Shown: positions 23,985 through 35,239 of the stretch, one piece after another
How positions within the stretch are numbered: position 1 is the stretch's first letter
Layout of the letters: the number at the start of each line of letters is the position of its first letter
Source of the DNA: Corbicula japonica
Taxonomy: Eukaryota > Mollusca > Bivalvia > Venerida > Cyrenidae
NCBI GenBank assembly: GCA_038501625.1
Contig: JAZAYU010000013.1
Location: forward strand, 1,550,001-1,614,000
DNA: 64,000 nucleotides
Direction: 5' to 3'
Translations under genes and position numbers: made by a program
Notes under the pieces: model-generated
What the model was told of the DNA's origin: nothing
What the model saw: the letters and a program-made list of their open reading frames with translations, nothing else
Databases searched by the model: none

Positions 23985-24250
23985 TTTGCATATCAGCCAA
24001 GAAGAAGAGAAAGATGGTTAATACAATGATCAGCTTCAAAACAGACACCACAAACAATTACAAAGATGAGAACTCCAGGGGTTATCGACTTGAAACGGTC
24101 AGTGGCAAATCAAATTAACACTGGGGATTTAAACCAGGTTCTAGGGTGCACCAACCTCACACTTGTCCCAACAGAATCTCATATGAGCAAACAAGTACAA
24201 GTTGGCTTGATGAAATAACTCTAACACGCCCATCAGTTCAACAATAGTTA
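23985..24250 (+). repeat. dispersed repeat family X
   Basis: Nearly full family copy: GATATTTGCATATCAGCC, GAGAAAGATGG, CACAAACAATTAC, GAAACGGTCAGTGGCAAA, GGTTCTAGGGTGCACCAACC. Paralogous copy at 49245-49520. Confidence 0.7.
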
Positions 24251-25530
24251 ATAAAAGAGTGTTGACATATTATTAACTGTACTTGCAAACATTTCGAATT
24301 CGATAAAATTGTGTTTTTGCTTTAAAAATTGAAAAAAAGATTGATATATATAAATAAACAATAAAATAGACAACGATACCATGCGCAGATATTTAATTAT
24401 ATAACAAAGCAGTTTCATTTAAAACTGTGTTAATAATTACGGTCGAAAATGGTTCGTCTATTATATAACCTACCCTCAATGTATCGGGGTGTTCAAAGAT
24501 CTCGTTGTCCATTTATTTTGTTGACATTCTAAAATGTCTTTCCAACTATGATGAGAGCCTACATTGTTCTTCGTTGTTCCTAGAAAATGACAACGTTCAT
24601 CATTGTTGCTGTCATCGATAATTGTATCCGTACTAGGTTTATGTCAACTTCTCAAGTTTGCATTTAAAAAAAGAATTTATACACAGCAGGCCCCAATTAC
24701 TTTGAAATTGAACGAATAATTGCTCTCCCAAGCCAACTGTTTGTATTTCCTTTGTACATATTTACCAACTGTAATTAGACTTTTTATTATCTTGTTCCAT
24801 TGCTAATCAATGTTCCCAGAGTAGCAATCTTTCAAAGGATTGTGATTTAGTTACTTTTTCTCTTAGACTTCAGACAAACATTGAGTAATTGTCTTGTTTG
24901 ATTTGCTTGAACAGTTTGTCCCGGAAGTAATATATATTACTACAACCAAGAGAAATTTTTGAGGGTAAATGTTTATAACTGTTATGTTCAGTGCCAGGTA
25001 ATGCAAAGAGTGAACTTGAGTACTTTGAAGATATAAGATAATGATTTATGAGTTATATATGTATACAATGATATAAATCTATTAATATCATAAAGTTGGA
25101 CGAAACATCTTCCGTACATTTCTTTATAGCTGTAAAAGACTTATAAAATTTTTAATATGAATTCATTGTCTTACAGTTGAAACTGTTCATTGCTGAAATG
25201 ATTTGCCTTAAAATGCCCGATGTCAAGGTGATTGTAAAAGTCATTTGTTATACTTTTGTACATCAAATGTTATTAAACTACGCACTGTACCTCACACTAT
25301 AACCCGATTCATAAGCAAACCATGCTTTATTCATTTCTTCTACAAACTAACCTTGGCTCACGTGACTGCCTAGTTATAACTTCACATGACGAAAGTGTAA
25401 ATATGTGGACCATAGGGACCCGGTTTCAGCAAAAAATACCTCTTGAGTTGAACATTTTGACCTAGTACTAATATTACTGCAATGTATCCGTAATTACTCG
25501 TCAATACATATACGCTATACCCCAAAACCA

Positions 25531-25539
25531 GTTCATTTA
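25531..25539. other. 9-bp target-site duplication, left
   Basis: GTTCATTTA directly before the foldback element; identical to 28782-28790. Confidence 0.88.
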
Positions 25540-25599
25540 AGGTGTGTGAAGTTGGCAATGAGTAATGAGTAGGGAATTGGATATTCAATATCCAGCTGA

Positions 25600-26610
25600 A
25601 ATCGAATCCACTGCCAGCAGTGAGTTCGGTATTCGCTTTACACACACAGCGAATACCCTAATGAGATCGAATCCACAGCCAGCTGTGAGTTGGGTATTCG
25701 TTCTACACTGACAGCGAATACCCTAATAAGATCGAATCCACTGCCAGCTGTGAGTTGGGTATTCGTTCTACACTGACAGCGAATACCCTAATGAGATCGA
25801 ATCCACTGCCAGCTGTGAGTTGGGTATTCGCTTTGCACAAACAGCGAATACCCTAATGAGATCGAATCCACAGCCAGCTATGAGTTGGATATTCGTTTTT
25901 CTCTGACTGCGAATACCCTAATGAGATCGAATCCACAGCCAGCTCTGAGTTGGGTATTCGTTCTACACTGACAGCGAATACACTAATGAGATCGAATCCA
26001 CAGCCAGCTGTGAGTTGGGTATTCGCTTTACACAAACAGCGAATACCCTAATGAGATCGATTCCACTGCCAACAGTGAGTTGGATATTCACTTTACACAT
26101 TCAGCGAATACCCTAATGAGATCGAATCCACTGCCAGCTGTGAGTTGGGTATTCGCTTTACATAAATGCGAATACCCTATTGAGATCGAATTCACAGTCA
26201 GCTGTGAGTTGGGTATTCGTTCTTCACTGACAGCGAATACCCTAATGAGATCGAATCCACAGCCAGCAGTGAGTTTGGTATTCGCTTTACACAAACAGCG
26301 AATACCCTAATGAGATCGAATCCACAGCCAGCTGTGAGTTGGGTATTCGTTCTGCACTGACAGCGAATACCCTAATGAGATCGAATCCACAGCCAGCTGT
26401 GAGTTGGGTATTCGTTCTACACTGACAGCGTATACCCTAATGAGATCGAATCCACTGCCAACAGTGAGTTGGGTATTCGCTTTACACACACAGCGAATAC
26501 CCTAATGAGATCGAATCCACAGCCAGCAGTGAGTTGGGTATTCGCTTTACACAAACAGCGAATACTCTAATGAGATCGAGTTGGATATTCGCTTTACACA
26601 AACGCCAAAT
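25600..26610 (+). repeat. 65-bp tandem repeat array, left arm
   Basis: The unit reads GCGAATACCCTAATGAGATC, GAATCCACAGCCAGCTGTG, AGTTGGGTATTCG, then a spacer of two types (TTCTACACTGACA or CTTTACACAAACA). Each unit is itself a dyad: GCGAATACCC pairs with GGGTATTCGC and CACAGC with GCTGTG. Confidence 0.93.
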
Positions 26611-26965
26611 ACCCTATGGAAGTGGTCCGGAATAAACTGTGATGGGGTGATCCGGAACTGTTTTTTTTATGTTTTAGTGTATTTTCGCGTCATTTCTTTA
26701 TTTACTAACTCTTATTTTTAGTAACTATTTACTCCGAATTGAAGTGACTGTTTTTTTAACCATTTTGAAGGAATATCTTGCTGTTGCTTAAGAAGGGCGA
26801 ATTTTACTTTGAAAATTGTTGGTTAACTTTTAGTGACCGGAAATTAACCGGAGTTATTTTTTTGGACTCGGGAAGTTATATCCAGGCGATAACCGGAAGT
26901 GATCCGGAATAGACCATGTTGGGGTGATCCGGAACTAACCATTTTTAGTATTTTTATTGAAATAA
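26611..26965 (+). repeat. unique inner inverted arm, left
   Basis: Inverted partner of 27283-27515: shared TGATCCGGAACT, GCGATAACCGGAAGTGATCC and CCATTTTGAA words. No coding frame. Confidence 0.8.
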
Positions 26966-27282
26966 ACGCAATGAGCAGCAGTGAGTTTGTGCAATGATTT
27001 GGGTATTCGCTTTAAACTCACAGCCAATACCGTAATGAGACCGAATCCACTGACAGCAGTGAGTTGGGTATTCAATTAACACAAAAGGGGAATACCAAAA
27101 GTGAGATCAAATCCAGTGCCATTAGTGAGTTGGGTATTCGTACTACACTGACAGCGAATACCCTAATAAGATCGAATCCACTGACAGCTGTGAGTTGGGT
27201 ATTCGTTCTACACTGTCAGCGAATACCCTAATGAGTTTTGAGCGAATACCCTACTCATTGAAGAAACACACTGCAATGCTGC
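26966..27282. repeat. core of the foldback with degenerate 65-bp units
   Basis: About four direct-orientation, more diverged 65-bp units between the inner arms. Confidence 0.75.
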
Positions 27283-27515
27283 TCATAAAAATACTAAAAA
27301 TTGGTAGTTCCGGATCACCCCAACATGGTCTATTACGGATCACTTCCGGTTATCGCCTGGAAATAACTTCCAGAGTCCAAAAAAATAAGTCTGAATAATT
27401 TCCGGTCAATAAAAGTTAACCAAGAATTTTCAAAATAAAATTCTGTTTTCTTAAGCAACTGCAAGATATTTATTCAAAATGGCTAAAAAAACAGTCACAT
27501 CCATTCGGAGTAAAG
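27283..27515 (-). repeat. unique inner inverted arm, right
   Basis: Reverse complement of part of 26611-26965, shorter by about 120 bp. Confidence 0.8.
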
Positions 27516-28735
27516 AGAATACCCAACTCACTGCTGGCTGTGGATTCGATCTCATTAGGGTATTCGCTGTTTGTGTAAAGCGAATACCCAACTCACAGCT
27601 GGCTGTGGATTAGATCTCATTAGGGTATTCGCTGTCAGTGTAGAACGAATACCCAGCTCACAGCTGGCTGTGGATTCGATCTCATTAAGGAATTCGCTGT
27701 TTGTGCAAAGCGAATACCTAACTCACTGCTGGCAGTGGATTCGATCTCATTAAGGTATTCGCTGTCAGTGTAGAACGAATACCCAACTCACAGCTGGCTG
27801 TGGATTCGAACTCATTAGGGTATTCGCTGTTTGTGTAAAGCGAATACCCAACTCACTGCTGGCAGTGGATTCGATCTGATTAGGGTATTCGCTGTCATTG
27901 TAGAACGAATACCCAACTCACTGCTGGCAGTGGATTCGATCTCATTAGGGTATTCGCTGTCGGTGTAGAACGAATACACAACTCACAGATGTCTGTGGAA
28001 TTGATCTCATTAGGGTATTCGCTGTCAGGGTAGAACGAATACCCAACTCACAGCTGGCAGTGGATTCGATCTCATTAGGGTATTCGCTGTTTGTGTAAAG
28101 CGAATACCCAACTCACTGCTGGCTGTGGATTCGATCTCATTAGGGTATTCGCTGTCAGGGTAGAACGAATACCCAACTCACAGCTGGCTGTGGATTTGAT
28201 CTCATTAGGGTATTCGCTGTCAGTGTAGAACGAATACCCATCTCACAGCTGGCTGTGGATTCGATCTCATTAGGGTATTCGCTGTTTGTGCAAAGCGAAT
28301 ACCTAACTCACTGCTGGCAGTGGATTCGATCTCATTAGGGTATTCGCTGTCAGTGTAGAAAGAATACCCAACTCACAGCTGGCTGTGGATTCGATCTCAT
28401 TAGGGTATTCGCTGTCAGTGTAGAACGAATACCCAACTCACAGCTGGCTGTGGATTCGATCTCATTGGGGTATTCGCTGTCAGTGTAGAACGAATACCCA
28501 ACTCACAGCTGGCTGTGGATTCGATCTCATTAGGGTATTCGCTGTTTGTGCAAAGCGAATACCCAACTCACAGCTGGCAGTTGATTCGATCTCATTAGGG
28601 TATTCGCTGTTTGTGTAAAGCGAATACCCAACTCACTGCTGGCTTTGGATTCGATCTCATTAGGGTATTCGCTTTGTGTGTAAAGCGAATACCCAACTCA
28701 CTGCTGGCAGTGGATTCGATTTCAGCTGGATATTG
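27516..28735 (-). repeat. 65-bp tandem repeat array, right arm
   Basis: About 19 units of the same 65-bp repeat, inverted relative to the left arm and with the same two spacer variants. Neighbouring units are more alike than units across arms in places, suggesting local unequal exchange. Confidence 0.93.
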
Positions 28736-28781
28736 AATATCCAATTCCCTACTCATTACTCATTGCCAACTTCACACACCT

Positions 28782-28790
28782 GTTCATTTA
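28782..28790. other. 9-bp target-site duplication, right
   Basis: GTTCATTTA directly after the foldback element. Confidence 0.88.
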
Positions 28791-30218
28791 CCGAACTTCC
28801 GTTGGTTTAATGGTGGCTGCTCCCCCAATTTCTGTAATATTAGTACTATGTCAAAATTTTCAACTTCACTATTTAGAGGTATTTTTCTCTGAAACTGGGT
28901 CCCTATGGTTTGGTCAAGGCTTATCATAGTTATACTACATGCACCAATATTATTTATGTCTGTCACGAAAAAGATAGAAGAAGATAGATTAGCATTGTGA
29001 TTTAAAAAGCGGTTTTTTATTATGATTATGTTTAAGTAAATAATGCTAACGTTAATAATGTATATGAAGCTTATGTTGTCCAATATTTGTGGGACTTACG
29101 GATGTGTACACGAAAATTGAAAGTTTTGAACATGCTCGATACTTGATTTTAAAATAATGATAACTGAATTTTTTTCTGTATAGCAGAATATTTGCAATTT
29201 AGATCAAGAAATGATTATTTGATATAGGAATTCAAAGCTACACAATTGTCTTTTTCCTTACTAAAAGAAATCAAACACACCTCAGAGAATGCAACAATGC
29301 CTGACCATTATATACATTCTAGACACTTGATCAACTGGTCATATTGTATGCTTGATTAAATTGTGTTTATCTTGATGGAATCGCCGCAACTTGTAAAGGG
29401 AGAACCAGGTTATTCTGTTACTCATATTTAATTTATCAGAAGATAATCAGGATAATAAGTTTGCCTGATCAGAATACGGTCAATAACGTCCCAAGTTCAT
29501 ATCAAAAGCGAAATTGTAGATGGCACTATTGTAAACATTCCATTTTCACCGCTACTCGATAAATTCTCAATAATATGATACAAGCGGATATGTGTTATTT
29601 ATTCAAGTTATCACGTTATGATTTCTTTCTTGTCGTGGTACGGGCGTATTGCATAAAAACAAACAATACAAAACAAATCTCATATAGTTGAAATCATTAG
29701 TTAAACATTTCAACAGTGTGATCAACGCTTAACGTACTACTTCTGAAAACTAAAACGGCTGCAGTGATCTGATGTATATATTGGACAGCATTCTACAGAG
29801 TATGCCAATTGTATATTAAATAGCCCACAGGAGTAGTTACATATGTTTAAAGAAGGATTCTTTCGGAACTGGTAAACGTTGTACAAGTGATTGTTTTCAC
29901 ATATTGTATAAATATTTATAAAGCATTTCAATGGGTATAAGAAACAAATGAAACATGTGTTTTTATCTAATTGAATTTGTTGAAGGCAAGCGATATTGTA
30001 TGTACGAGATTGCTGTGAACTGATAGAGCTTATTTGTTAAGCATATTTGTACGTTTTAAGGATAGTTGAATATCAACGGATTAAAAAGAATGGGAAGTTT
30101 CCCGTGCATTAACTTGAGCTCAGGATCATCCGTCTTTGCCTATTAGTTAATACTAATTGAAAAAAAACGCTCGAAAAAATAGGTATTTATTAAAAATTTG
30201 ATAGCAAAGACCATTATT
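28791..30218. promoter_or_regulatory. upstream flank of Usp copy 2, presumed promoter region
   Basis: No gene. Matches 51.35-52.94 kb before Usp copy 3 closely, except that unit B has a family X insertion at 51740-51942. Regulatory sites cannot be assigned by eye, and I found no clear heat-shock element. Confidence 0.35.
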
Positions 30219-30236
30219 ATGAGCACCAACTCTTAA
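30219..30236 (+). promoter_or_regulatory. candidate upstream mini-ORF before Usp copy 2
   Basis: An ATG, four further codons and a TAA, in frame with and 138 nt before the predicted Usp start. Identical in copy 3 (52938-52955). It acts on translation only if transcription starts upstream, which the sequence cannot show. Confidence 0.4.
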
Positions 30237-30413
30237 CAGTCGAAGACCATAGTGAGCACTCATTCTAGTCAGACGAAGACCATAGTGAGCACTCATTCTA
30301 GTCAGACGAAGACCATAGTGAGCACTAATTCTAGTCAGACGAAGACCATAGTGAGCACTCATTCTAGTCATCCGATGACTATGAGCAGTAACTCCAGTCA
30401 GCCGAGGACCATT
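30219..30413 (+). repeat. 33-bp minisatellite at the start of Usp copy 2
   Basis: Units start at 30219, 30252, 30285, 30318, 30351 (30 bp) and 30381. Each is a variant of (A/G)TGAGCACTCATTCTAGTC followed by an AGACGAAGACCAT-like end. All are in the Usp reading frame, but the first unit reads ATG then TAA after five codons, and the next four begin GTG. Copy 3 has only three units, so three units (99 bp) were gained or lost since duplication. Confidence 0.85.
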
Positions 30414-30459
30414 GTGATTGCTATTGATGACAGCAAACATTCGGAATATGCTTTTGATT
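30375..30459 (+). CDS. Usp copy 2 exon 1
   Basis: 85 nt from the chosen ATG, donor GTGAGT, phase 1. Encodes MTMSSNSSQPR and TIVIAIDDSKHSEYAFD. Confidence 0.85.
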
Positions 30460-33400
30460 GTGAGTACAAAATGTATCATTCTTCATTTAAATTATTCATA
30501 CTAAGTATTTTTATTATTTATTTTTAACTCATCTGATTTGTCGTTGATATACAACTGACACGATCTTTTTGCAATAGGTTGTTTATCATCAGAAATGTTG
30601 ATTTTGTTTAATCATTTGTACCTCTGTTGCTTTAAATATTATCAACAGTTCAGACAAATGTGTGGTTTAAAACATACTTTTTGGGTTGAAACGATTTTTC
30701 GTGATTTTCAATATCATGTTTACTCTGCATAAAGTTTTAAAATGGCATCGGGCAAACAGCCCTGTCAAAGAAATTCCATTAAAATTATCAAATATTTTGG
30801 AGAATAAAAAACCCGTAGCAACAGCTCTTTCCATGAATTAGTTGACTGTATTGTAAGTAACCTCCCTAGAACAACAGAAGCTTAGTCCTATCGCTTCAAG
30901 AATACTTTTGTAAACTTTTGATTAAGTTTAAAACAATATTATAAAGAATTTCGGTTACTGTTTTAGTTAAAATTATAGACATGGCTGCTTATTTAATGTA
31001 AATATTTATATCCATGTTAAAAAGCTATTTTCTCCAGTTTGTTTACCAGTTTAAAAAAAGTGAAATATGCACGAAAACACGTACATTTAAGCTGCATAAT
31101 AATTATTATATTCAATCCTATGTTAACGGTGCTCTTTTTAACAGGAGTTTTTCTGTCATGCAAACATTAATGAGCACCGTCTATTATAAATATCGTTTAT
31201 TAATGTTAATATTTACCTACAAACAACGTGTTTTCAGTTTATGTGGAGAACATCCACCGAGAGGGCGATAGAATAATTCTAGTACATGTTCCAGAACATG
31301 GCAACCTGCTGACAACATGTAAGTGGTTGTTAACCTTCTTGCTATAATCTAACATATATTCGACGTATCGGATTATCTTATATTGGCTTAATTTATATAA
31401 ACATCCCATTTTACTAACTTGTTTTCTTTTCTTTCTAAGCAAATAGAACAAGATGATTGTGAATGTTATCAGAAATTTAATGACTTATGGTAGCTTTTCT
31501 GTTACGAGTAAGTCAGTGCGTACTGTAAAGATATACTAAGTACTGTGAGTTTTATGTATGAAATGAATACATTTTTTATTTTTTGCTGCAGTAGGCCCGG
31601 GTAAGATTTTGAGTTTTTATCAATGTATTTTCATGTTTACTTTGAATCATATGTTTTACACGTAACAATGTTTAGCGTGTGGGCTCCTTTAAGCTTCTGT
31701 CCACAACATGGTTTACATATCTATGCCTCGTTTCCAAGGGGTGGTCAGAACTGAACGTTGGTGCATAGTCCCATACAAGACGAATTCAAATCAATCATCG
31801 GCATTGACAATTTTCGCGTCACTGTCGATCAATTACCAAACGGGTGACCAGGACAATTTTAACCAGATGCAGTTATGTATTGACTAGGGATGTAATAATT
31901 CCGTTTTATGTTATCTAACTTTAGATGGAATTCTTAATTGTTTTTTTATTGAAGCCTCCATGACGTTTTCTCCATTTTAAAGCCTTTTCGTCAATCATTA
32001 AATTTTGCATGCTTTGGTTGCCTTTTTACTTTGAGTACAGTTAAGAAGGTTGCAAAAGTATCAACTTTTATCTGTCTTAATTCATTATGAGAAAACTACA
32101 TGTATTGGTTTCGCTCAAAGATTCAGTTTATCTAACTAATGATTTCTGTTTAAGTTCCATTAGCGACCAGTCTCTTTAAAGTGTGACCATTTTAAGATCT
32201 GAATACACGGAGGAAATAAAATTGTGATTTAATCCATTTATAGCTTAGAACTTTTCCAAAAGTCTGGATATTAAGCTTTTGTTATTTGTTAAGAATGTTT
32301 TATACCATTTGCAGATACATTCTTTACATCTTGTTAAAAGGCTCCATTGTTAAGAAATCTAAGAACTTTAATCTATCAAGTTACTTCGAATTAAGCTATG
32401 ATTTATTTTTTGTTGTGTTCGAATAACCTAAACAAATCGTATCCTTTAAATGATTTATAGACATGAGTTGAAAAGGAAATCTAAAGCCAACATGCCCGTT
32501 TAAATAAGTTCCATTACTTGTAAGATACTTTTATGTTATTAAATGAGAAGTAAGATAAAACCAAAGCCTTCTTAAACAGCCAATCAGAAGAAAGATACAG
32601 AACATTAGTTTTAAATGCAAAATAAGAAAACCAGAAACAATTATTAAAAGAGTGGGAAATTGAGCGGGGCTAGAGCATCAACACAATACAACATCTCTAC
32701 TTGCCGTTCTATGGAGGAAACCTATGATATGTTTTCTCAGTTTTGTCGCGAAAATATATATTGACAGCTTATTTGTAACTGGTTTTTATCATTTTATAAA
32801 TTTTCCTTTCTTTCCTCAGGAGGATATTTATTCTATTTTCACTTAAAAACGATTGTAAAATAAAGGGATAACACTTGTTTAAGCATTTAACCGGTTTACG
32901 AGTACAATATTTTACAAATGTTAATGTTGTAAAATTCCATTCTGTGTGATATCATCAATATGTTATAAAAGTATTTTTAAATTAAGATTGCAAAATTTGT
33001 CATGTTTTTCTTTCTATTAGCTGTTTATTTGAAAAACAAGTAAAAGCCAATTAGCACATTTATAGTAATGTAAAAACCCGAATTTACCATTAATTATTGG
33101 TGTTGTTGTTAACATAACATGTATTTTATGGACTACTACGGTCTACAGCTCTCTCTGTTAATAACACCGCTATATTTTATCATTTTTTTACCACTTTTTG
33201 TAATGTAAAGTTAGGCGATTAGTGCATACATATTATACCAATCTTTCACTACAAACACACGAGTACACATAGAGATGCCACTTTCATGTTCAATAAAAAG
33301 ATTTACTAAATCTTTCACAAATGATATCCAATAGGGAAACGCGCCTTAATAGATCATTATTGAGTTTAATGATTATACGAAGCATCTATAAAAAAAATTG

Positions 33401-35158
33401 GTATTCATTACAAGCAATACTACTTTTTGTTTCTTTTACAAATGTTTTCTCAAGATTACTAATGAGCGTCTTGTTTTAGTTGCGATGAAGTGAGGTCTAA
33501 AACATGTAAAAATCTTGAGTTGACCAGAAAAAAACACCGACAATAAACTTTTTTCCTCTAGCTTTTTCAAAACGTGGTCCCAGTTGAAAATGAACAAAAA
33601 TATATTTATTTGTGCTAGTGGTTTCAAATACTTTTCGCAAAAACTAACAAAATGTTCTTGGATGGCTGTAAGACAGGATTTTAAGAGCACGGATATTATA
33701 GTAGTTGTACAAGAAACGGAGTTTGTGATAAATTATAAACCCATTTTAAAGTGTTTCTATGGAAAGCCAGAGCTGTCTTATATTGTTGTTTTCGAATTTA
33801 TTCAACCGCTTTGGTATTATATCAGTTCACTTCTATAATATATAAAACCAAAACATGTATTTATTGAACCAAAACTCATTATATTAATCCACGCGTACAA
33901 TATATTATACGGTTACTGGTTTCATTCAATACAGTTTCCAATACAAACATAGCAAGGCTGAATCTACATAAAGGTATATTGGTTTCATATATCGACGAGT
34001 CCGTATAATATATTGTACGCGTGGATTAATATAATGAGTATTGGTTCAATAAATGCATGTTTTGGTTTTATTTATTATAGAAATGAACTGTTATAATACC
34101 AAAGCGGTTGAATAAATTCGAAAACAACAATATAAGACAGCTCTGGCTTTCCATATGTTTCCAATTTTAACTCTCTATAAATTAAGTTAATTAATATTGC
34201 AAAGCTTTACCGCTCTGGTAACTATGCGGGCTGCTTCAGTTGTTATCCCATTCCGAATCAAACTATTCAAGAACAGGGCGAAGAAATAAAAAATACATGT
34301 TTTGCGACGACAATGTTAAAGAAAAAAATGTATTAATCTTAATTTTTGCATTCCCTTTTGTGTTATGAATCTGAATATAACATTATAATAAAAATGTATG
34401 TTTAAATGCTGTGCTTATCTAAATGTGCAAAAAGTGTGTTTTATAGAGTGCTGATTTTATGCACAATAGAATTTGCTAAACTGCCCATCTGCGCATTGCC
34501 ACTTACACGATTGTTTTATGCGTTGTCTGTGTGTTTATGCTTGCCGAGTATCCACGATGGGTGTGCTGGAGATAATTCACCAAGACAACTTGTACTTGTT
34601 TGTTCATATGAAAACCTGTTGGGGCAAGTGTGAGGTTTGTGCACCCTAGAATCTTGTTAAAACCTTCAGCGATAAATTGTGTTGCCACAAACTGGCCGTT
34701 CCAAGGTGACTATCCCCCAGGTTTTCTTTTTGTTTACTAGGTAATCTGTAGAGTCTAATTTGAAATTGATCGTTTTACAAATCCAAGCTCTTTTTTCTTC
34801 GTTTTGACTGTGGCAATGCTGTACTTACCGCGCTGTGCACTCTGCTGAAGATTAGTTAACACTAATGAATGATATTATAAAAACACTGACAGACTGGCAA
34901 TAAGTTTAAATGCTTTTGCACCCGACTTATTGCAAATAAAAAGACATTTCAACAATCAGCAAATAGTCGAGTCATATTGGACTGTGATATTACACGTTTG
35001 TATTTTTGCGTTTTCATACGTTTATAGTGCATACTTAAATGTTTATTGAATGAGTAAAGTTTTATCTTCGGTCGACATATGTAAAAAAGTGAAATATGCA
35101 TATCAGGAATCGCCACACTCACAAAACACAGCCTCCGCACGCAGCGAAAATGAAGAGA

Positions 35159-35239
<81 letters not shown>

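Larger units (their letters stand above)
19151..25530. other. intergenic segment, left part of duplicated unit A
   Basis: No gene seen. Corresponds by eye to 45.84-51.35 kb. It contains a CT microsatellite, the second copy of the intergenic block (21.1-22.56 kb), several family X copies, and about 780 bp (23083-23862) with no counterpart in unit B. Confidence 0.55.
25540..28781. mobile_element. 3242-bp foldback element built of 65-bp tandem repeats
   Basis: Begins AGGTGTGTGAAGTTGGCAAT and ends with the exact inverse, ATTGCCAACTTCACACACCT, flanked by the 9-bp duplication GTTCATTTA. The first ~47 bp are perfect terminal inverted repeats. Inward, the left arm carries about 15 copies of a 65-bp unit (25600-26610) and the right arm about 19 in the opposite orientation (27510-28735). 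Next come unique inverted arms (26611-26965 and 27283-27515, with GTGATCCGGAACT and its inverse) around a core with a few more units. It has no transposase frame, so it is non-autonomous. A 9-bp duplication and foldback shape suggest a Mutator-like or Foldback-type element (inference). The paralogous site near 51334 is empty. Open frames reading MCKANTQLTAG-like text are repeat artefacts. Confidence 0.92.

Noticed and set aside
25853..27753. Several overlapping open frames reading MCKANTQLTAG-like repeats on both strands
   Set aside because: They are the 65-bp unit read through; 65 is not a multiple of 3, so frames shift each unit. Not protein-coding.
25540..28781. CRISPR-like array
   Set aside because: Repeats are 65 bp with the spacers themselves repeated in two types, the arrays are inverted to one another and bounded by transposon ends, and the genome is eukaryotic.
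29840..29875. Heat-shock element candidate GAAGGATTCTTTCGGAAC before Usp copy 2
   Set aside because: GAA and TTC blocks are spaced by three bases, not the canonical two, so it is not a proper nGAAnnTTCnnGAAn array.
30252..30374. Longer N-terminus for Usp copy 2 starting at the GTG of the minisatellite
   Set aside because: Frame is open, but no ATG precedes 30375 without an intervening TAA. A GTG start is unlikely in an animal gene, and copy 1 has no such extension.
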